Below are positions 59,743 through 64,000 of a DNA stretch of 64,000 nucleotides, one piece after another (position 1 is the stretch's first letter; each line of letters begins with the position of its first letter). The notes beneath the pieces were generated by a model. That model saw only the letters and a list, made by a program, of their open reading frames with translations. It ran no database searches and was not told where the DNA came from. Where the stretch lies: positions 186,001 to 250,000 of the forward strand of contig NZ_JAMXIA010000001.1 of NCBI RefSeq assembly GCF_025457425.1. The letters are read 5' to 3'. This stretch comes from Chryseobacterium foetidum (GTDB taxonomy: Bacteria; Bacteroidota; Bacteroidia; Flavobacteriales; Weeksellaceae). Made by a program: the position numbers and the translations under genes.

Positions 59743-60166
59743 AAATATATTCACAGAAGGAGCGATCAGTCCCACTTTTATTTCGGAAAGCATTGCAAAA
59801 CATGCATCGAAAAAAGAAATTGGGGCGCAAAGTATTTTTCTCGGACAAATCAGAGAAGATATTGTTGACGGCAAAACCGTAGCTGCAATAGAATACACAG
59901 CTTACGAGGAAATGGTTTTGGAAAAAATGCACGAAATCAGAGAAGCGATATTCCTGAAATACGATCTCACCTGCATGCACGTTCATCACAGTTTGGGAAT
60001 CGTAAATGCCGGAGAAATCTGTCTGTTTGTTTTCACTTCATCCAAACACAGAATTGCTGCGATGGAAGCCTGTAATGAACTGGTAGAACGAATCAAATCG
60101 GAACTTCAGATCTGGGGCAGGGAAATTTTTAATGACGAATCCCATCAGTGGAAAGTAAATAAATAA
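59726..60166 (+). CDS. moaE: molybdopterin synthase catalytic subunit
   Basis: A 146-residue partner of MoaD that adds two sulfurs to precursor Z. GAQSIFLGQIREDIVDGKTV, AIEYTAYEEMVLEKMHEIRE, HVHHSLGIVNAGEICLFVFT and SSKHRIAAMEACNELVERIK are the family blocks; LQIWGREIFNDES replaces the common WKKE, as in other Bacteroidota as far as I recall. The ATG at 59726 (MSRTVKN) is preferred over a GTG 30 bases earlier because it gives a normal N-terminus. It overlaps moeB. Confidence 0.92.
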   Translation: MSRTVKNIFTEGAISPTFISESIAKHASKKEIGAQSIFLGQIREDIVDGKTVAAIEYTAYEEMVLEKMHEIREAIFLKYDLTCMHVHHSLGIVNAGEICLFVFTSSKHRIAAMEACNELVERIKSELQIWGREIFNDESHQWKVNK

Positions 60167-60167
60167 T

Positions 60168-61076
60168 ATGGTTGACATTACACATAAATCATTCACGCTG
60201 CGCAAAGCCATTGCGACAGCAACAGTCAAAGCTTCTTCGGCAGAAACTATTTTGGCAATAGAAAACCGTACTGTTCCGAAAGGTGATATCTTTGAATTTT
60301 CGCGGGCTTCGGCTTTATTTGCAGTTAAAAAAACAAGCGATGTCATTCCCGACTGTCATCCGTTGCCGGTGGAATTTACTTCTGTTACTTTTAAAATAGA
60401 AGATCTTTCGGTCATCATTTCTGTGGAAGTTCATACGATTTATAAAACCGGAGTGGAAGTGGAAGCGATGCACGGCGCATCAGTTGCTGCATTGGTGATG
60501 TACGATATGCTGAAACCGATTGATAAACACGTGGAAATTCAAAATATCCGTTTGCTTGAAAAACAAGGTGGAAAATCGGATAACAATAAGTTTATCAATT
60601 CTGAACTTAAAGCTGCCGTGGTTGTCTGTTCAGATTCCGCATTCAAAGGCGAAAAAGAAGATACTTCAGGAAAGGCGATCTCAGATGCACTGGAAAAATA
60701 TCAATTAAAAAATATTGATTATCAGATTATTGAAGATGATTTTAAAACAATCCAGTCAACTTTAATTAATTACAAGGAAAATAATTTTGATTTAATCATT
60801 TTCACAGGAGGAACCGGACTTTCATCCAGAGACATTACTCCGGAAGCAGTTTCTCCATTAATCGACCGCCACATTCCTGGAATTATGGAAACCGCCAGAA
60901 ATTACGGACAGCAAAGAATAAAAACGGCTATGCTTTCCAGAGGTGTTGCAGGATTTTCAGGAAAAACGCTTGTGCTGACTTTTCCAGGCTCGAAAAAAGC
61001 CGCTGAAGAATCGATGGAAGCACTTTTCCCACAGGTTCTCCATGTTTTTCAGTTGAATGATCATCAGATTCATTAA
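60168..61076 (+). CDS. moaCB: bifunctional MoaC-MogA/MoaB fusion
   Basis: A 302-residue fusion. Residues 1-145 are cyclic pyranopterin monophosphate synthase (MoaC): MVDITHKSFTLRKAIATAT, IPDCHPLPVEFTSVTF, and VEVEAMHGASVAALVMYDML with the conserved acidic/His residues. Residues about 150-302 are a MogA/MoaB molybdopterin adenylyltransferase: AAVVVCSDSAFKGEKEDTSG, LIIFTGGTGLSSRDITPEAV, GIMETARNYGQQRIKTAMLS, LTFPGSKKAAEESMEALFP. It joins an early and a late pathway step in one chain. It starts 1 base after moaE. Confidence 0.93.
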   Translation: MVDITHKSFTLRKAIATATVKASSAETILAIENRTVPKGDIFEFSRASALFAVKKTSDVIPDCHPLPVEFTSVTFKIEDLSVIISVEVHTIYKTGVEVEAMHGASVAALVMYDMLKPIDKHVEIQNIRLLEKQGGKSDNNKFINSELKAAVVVCSDSAFKGEKEDTSGKAISDALEKYQLKNIDYQIIEDDFKTIQSTLINYKENNFDLIIFTGGTGLSSRDITPEAVSPLIDRHIPGIMETARNYGQQRIKTAMLSRGVAGFSGKTLVLTFPGSKKAAEESMEALFPQVLHVFQLNDHQIH

Positions 61077-61145
61077 ATCATTTTTTTAATTAAAAATTTT
61101 GTCTTAAGTACATTGATTATAAATTAGTTTTATTTCTACCACATC

Positions 61146-61175
61146 AGCCGTTATGGAAACATAACGGTTCTTTAT
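61146..61175 (+). terminator. GAAA-tetraloop hairpin between moaCB and paoA
   Basis: CCGTTATG (61148-61155) pairs perfectly with CATAACGG (61160-61167) around a GAAA loop, extendable by a G-U and an A-U pair, then TTCTTTATTT. Likely terminator of the cofactor genes, or an operator before paoABC. Confidence 0.65.
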
Positions 61176-61209
61176 TTGTAATATATTCATTATACCAAAA
61201 CTCAAATTT

Positions 61210-61695
61210 ATGGCTAATAGTGAAAAACAATCCATAACGCTTAGCGTCAATGGTGAAAATCATCATCTGGAAATCCTGCCGTGGATTTCCCTTCTTGATG
61301 CTCTCAGGGAAAGAATTCATCTTACAGGAACAAAAAAAGGCTGTGATCACGGGCAGTGCGGAGCATGTACCGTTTTAATCGACGGCAAACGTGTTTTAAG
61401 TTGTCTCAGTCTCGCTGTGATGAAGGAAGGCACAGAAATAACCACCATTGAAGGAATTGCTGAAGAAGGAAATTTACATCCTATCCAACAGGCTTTTATC
61501 GATCACGATGCTTTTCAGTGTGGATATTGTACACCAGGTCAGATCTGCAGTGCCATTGGTTTGCTTAATGAAAATAAAGCCAAAACCCGCGAAGAAGTTC
61601 AGGATTTAATGAGCGGAAATCTCTGCCGTTGTGGCGCCAACAGAGGTATTATTAACGCAGTGATGGCTGTAAAAGAAACTGTATCTCATGAATAA
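61210..61695 (+). CDS. paoA: PaoA-like [2Fe-2S] subunit of aldehyde/xanthine oxidoreductase
   Basis: A 161-residue small subunit of a molybdenum hydroxylase. The plant-type cluster is bound by CDHGQCGACTVL with a later Cys in RVLSCLSL; the second cluster by FQCGYCTPGQ and GNLCRCGANRGI. It resembles E. coli PaoA (YagT) but starts directly at the ferredoxin-like domain with no Tat signal, so this enzyme is probably cytosolic. It overlaps paoB by 8 bases. Confidence 0.92.
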   Translation: MANSEKQSITLSVNGENHHLEILPWISLLDALRERIHLTGTKKGCDHGQCGACTVLIDGKRVLSCLSLAVMKEGTEITTIEGIAEEGNLHPIQQAFIDHDAFQCGYCTPGQICSAIGLLNENKAKTREEVQDLMSGNLCRCGANRGIINAVMAVKETVSHE

Positions 61696-62707
61696 TTTTT
61701 CCTACACAAAAGCTAACGACGTTAAAACTGCTGTTTCTTTAACAAATACCAGCGACGATAATAAAATCATTGCAGGCGGTACCAATATCATTGATCTCCT
61801 GAAATACTTTGTTACTGAAGCTGATACCTTGGTTGATATTAACCAAATCTCTGATATAAATGGTATTCAGGAACTTCCTGAAGGAGGATTAAGAATCGGA
61901 GCACTTCTTACAAATGCAGAAACAGCATATCATCCGGTTATAGAACAACAATATCCACTGTTATCGAAAGCTATTTTAGCCGGAGCATCAGCACAAATCA
62001 GAAATATGGCTACTAACGGTGGAAATTTATTGCAACGGACGAGATGTTATTATTTTTACGACATCCATACACCTTGTAATAAACGTGAACCGGGTTCTGG
62101 ATGCTCCGCTATCAAAGGTTACAATAGAATTCACGCAATTTTGGGACACAGCGAAAACTGTATTGCTGTCTTTCCGTCAGACATGTGTGTAGCGCTTGCT
62201 GCGTTGGATGCGGTCGTTCATATTTCAGGACCGGATGGAGAACGAAAGCTTGAATTTTCAGATTTTCACAGGCTTCCTGAAGATGCACCGGAATTCGATA
62301 ACAATTTGAAAAAAGGTGAAATTATTACAGGAATTGAGCTTCCCGAAAAAGGATTTGCTGAAAATTATTCTTATTTAAAATTAAGAGACAGAGCTTCGTA
62401 TTCTTTCGCTTTGGTTTCAGTTGCTACAGGTTTAGCATTAGAAAATGGTAAAATTAAAGAAGCAAGAATTGCTTTGGGAGGAGTTGCCCACAAGCCTTGG
62501 CGCGTAAAAGAAGCAGAAGATTTTTTGGTTGATAAAGATGCATCACGGGAAAATTTCCTGCAGGCAGCAGAAATGATCGTGAAAGGTGCAGTAGGTTTTG
62601 AACACAACATTTTTAAAATCGGTTTGGCCAAAAAAGCGATTGTCAGAAACTGCATGATGGCTCTCGATCCAAAATCACAACGTCCTGGTGCAAAACCATC
62701 ATTGTAA
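61688..62707 (+). CDS. paoB: PaoB-like FAD-binding subunit
   Basis: A 339-residue FAD subunit of the molybdenum hydroxylase. IIAGGTNIIDLLKYFV binds FAD. ATNGGNLLQRTRCYYFYD and then PCNKREPGSGCSAIKGYNR with SENCIAVFPSD carry the extra Cys residues that in E. coli PaoB bind a [4Fe-4S] cluster. The C-terminal CO_deh_flav domain (KLRDRASYSFALVSVATGLA; ARIALGGVAHKPWRVKEAED) is complete. paoC begins 24 bases later. Confidence 0.93.
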   Translation: MNNFSYTKANDVKTAVSLTNTSDDNKIIAGGTNIIDLLKYFVTEADTLVDINQISDINGIQELPEGGLRIGALLTNAETAYHPVIEQQYPLLSKAILAGASAQIRNMATNGGNLLQRTRCYYFYDIHTPCNKREPGSGCSAIKGYNRIHAILGHSENCIAVFPSDMCVALAALDAVVHISGPDGERKLEFSDFHRLPEDAPEFDNNLKKGEIITGIELPEKGFAENYSYLKLRDRASYSFALVSVATGLALENGKIKEARIALGGVAHKPWRVKEAEDFLVDKDASRENFLQAAEMIVKGAVGFEHNIFKIGLAKKAIVRNCMMALDPKSQRPGAKPSL

Positions 62708-62731
62708 TATTCACTTCAATTAAAATTATTT

Positions 62732-64000
62732 ATGGAAAATACACCATCTGTCGGAAAAGCGATCAGCCGTCTCGAAGGTCATCTGAAAGTAACAGGAACT
62801 GCAAAATATGCAGGAGAATATCAGGCTGAAGATTTATTGTATGGTTATGTGGTCAACAGTACCATCACAAAAGGTAAAATTAAGTCGATCGATACTTCTG
62901 AAGTGAAAAAAATGGAGGGTGTGATTGAAGTTTTCACCCATGAAAACAAACCTTCAACAGCGTGGTTCGATTTTCAGTACGCTGATATGGATGCACCTCC
63001 AGGAACCGTTTTCAAACCACTCAAAGATAATGATATCAAATACAATGGTCAACCCATTGCGCTCGTTGTGGCAGACAGTTTTGAACTGGCACGTTATGCC
63101 GCTACAAAACTTGATATCGTTTACGAGAAAGAAGAATTTGAAACTGAATTAAAAGCAAATCTCGAAAAATCCCGCGATCCCAAAAAAGGTCTGGCTTCAA
63201 TGCTCAAACCGCCGCCACCAAAGCCAACCGGAGATTTTGATAAGGAATATGAAAATTCGGTCATAAAAACTGACAGTCATTTCAGTCATGGAACAGAGCA
63301 CCACAATCCGATGGAAATGTATGCATCGACTGTCATTTATGAAGGAAACGATAAATTAAAGATTTACGATAAGACACAGGGAACGATCAATTCCCAGATG
63401 TATGTTGCGAATGTTTTCGGATTGAAAATGAAAAACGTTCAGGTGATTGCTCCTTTCGTGGGTGGTGGTTTCGGTTCAGGACTTCGTCCTCAGCATCAGC
63501 TTTTCATGGCTGTGATGGCATCTTTGGCTTTAAAAAGAAATGTTCGCGTAACTTTGGATCGCGCACAGATGTACATGATCGGACACAGACCACCGACTTT
63601 GCAACAGACAAAATTCGGTGCGGATCAGGATGGAAAAGTAAACGCAATTTACCATAAAGCAACTGGGGAAACTTCCAGATTTGAAGATTATGTGGAAATT
63701 GTAGTCAATTGGGCCAATATGATTTATCCCGCTGAAAATACTTTATTGGAACATGAAATCGTTCCGCTGGACGTTTACAGTCCTTTGGATATGAGAGCAC
63801 CTGGCGGAAGTACAGGAATGCACGCCATTGAAGTAACCATGGATGAAATTGCTTACAAATTAAACATCGATCCACTGGAATTAAGGTTGATTAATTATTC
63901 AGAAATCGACAAAAGCAGTGATAAGGAATACTCAAGCAAAGAATTAAAAAACTGCTTTCTGCAGGGAGCCGAAAAATTCGGATGGAATAAAAGAAATCCT
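62732..64000 (+). CDS. paoC: PaoC-like molybdopterin-binding subunit (3' truncated by window edge)
   Basis: First 423 residues of the large subunit; the frame is open to the last base. MENTPSVGKAISRLEGHLKV starts the aldehyde oxidase a/b hammerhead domain, with KYNGQPIALVVADSFELARY. FSHGTEHHNPMEMYAST and VIAPFVGGGFGSGLRPQH bind the molybdenum centre; DMRAPGGSTGMHAIEVTMDE follows. In E. coli this subunit carries the cytosine dinucleotide cofactor. The catalytic Glu is expected beyond the window, so activity cannot be judged. It oxidises aldehydes or N-heterocycles. Confidence 0.93.
   Translation, partial: MENTPSVGKAISRLEGHLKVTGTAKYAGEYQAEDLLYGYVVNSTITKGKIKSIDTSEVKKMEGVIEVFTHENKPSTAWFDFQYADMDAPPGTVFKPLKDNDIKYNGQPIALVVADSFELARYAATKLDIVYEKEEFETELKANLEKSRDPKKGLASMLKPPPPKPTGDFDKEYENSVIKTDSHFSHGTEHHNPMEMYASTVIYEGNDKLKIYDKTQGTINSQMYVANVFGLKMKNVQVIAPFVGGGFGSGLRPQHQLFMAVMASLALKRNVRVTLDRAQMYMIGHRPPTLQQTKFGADQDGKVNAIYHKATGETSRFEDYVEIVVNWANMIYPAENTLLEHEIVPLDVYSPLDMRAPGGSTGMHAIEVTMDEIAYKLNIDPLELRLINYSEIDKSSDKEYSSKELKNCFLQGAEKFGWNKRNP

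Overview
The window comes from a low-GC member of the Bacteroidota, most probably a Chryseobacterium-like flavobacterium. The evidence is the flavobacterial -7 element (TAnnTTTG, sometimes with an upstream TTTG) before many genes, signal peptides ending in ..AQ or ..SQ, a GLPGLI-family protein, TonB-dependent receptors, a fused ResB-CcsA protein and an IS1182 element. Gene order looks like ordinary chromosome with a few accessory inserts. The species assignment is inference.

Layout. 1-3036: 3' end of an acyl-ACP desaturase, a HAD hydrolase, a four-helix-bundle ORF framed by 33-34 nt inverted repeats, map and a methyltransferase. 3162-7552: sugE, a Crp/Fnr regulator, era, DoxX, fsa and pepE. 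7635-13051: dacB, an orphan histidine kinase, then a tight run lolD / L,D-transpeptidase / radC / GNAT-like. 13115-18751: Phytanoyl-CoA dioxygenase-like protein, DUF1697, kdsA, a secreted protein, a TonB receptor with a DUF3347 protein. 19014-24085 (minus): LptF/G permease, LolA-like carrier, FtsK. 24334-29402: fused cytochrome c maturation protein followed by an intact IS1182-family element. 29643-37054: secreted proteins, uvrA, GLPGLI, a BtuB-like receptor, DUF2490. 37055-38749: a 392-bp block full of inverted repeats that leads into satD and a DUF3307 membrane protein. 38828-44464: purC, purF, a beta-barrel protein, aroB, a pseudouridine synthase. 44940-49869: a xylose unit (NrtR-type regulator, xylulokinase, GH3). 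49987-52815: a HAD phosphatase, a membrane-anchored DUF4041/GIY-YIG protein whose start codon lies in a perfect 15-bp hairpin, and tRNA-Ser(TGA). 53251-64000: a nearly complete molybdenum-cofactor pathway (xdhC, moaA, mocA-like, moeA, moaD, moeB, moaE, moaC-mogA fusion) feeding a PaoABC-type molybdenum hydroxylase, whose large subunit runs off the window.

How the genes work together. The last 11 kb is one functional unit: cofactor synthesis, its cytidylylation (inferred) and insertion, and the target enzyme. KdsA, LptF/G, LolD, LolA, DacB and the L,D-transpeptidase are envelope-building genes scattered over the first 24 kb.

The best candidates for undescribed biology are: (1) satD-DUF3307, a small protein with cyclase/GGDEF-like motifs plus a C-terminal HTH, coupled at 1 nt to a membrane protein with many conserved-looking His/Asp residues, behind a cluster of ATAAG/CTTAT palindromes, one overlapping its promoter; (2) the four-helix-bundle cassette with inverted-repeat ends; (3) the DUF4041/GIY-YIG protein with a hairpin over its start codon; (4) several intergenic blocks made of degenerate heptad-like words, two of them with mutually complementary halves.
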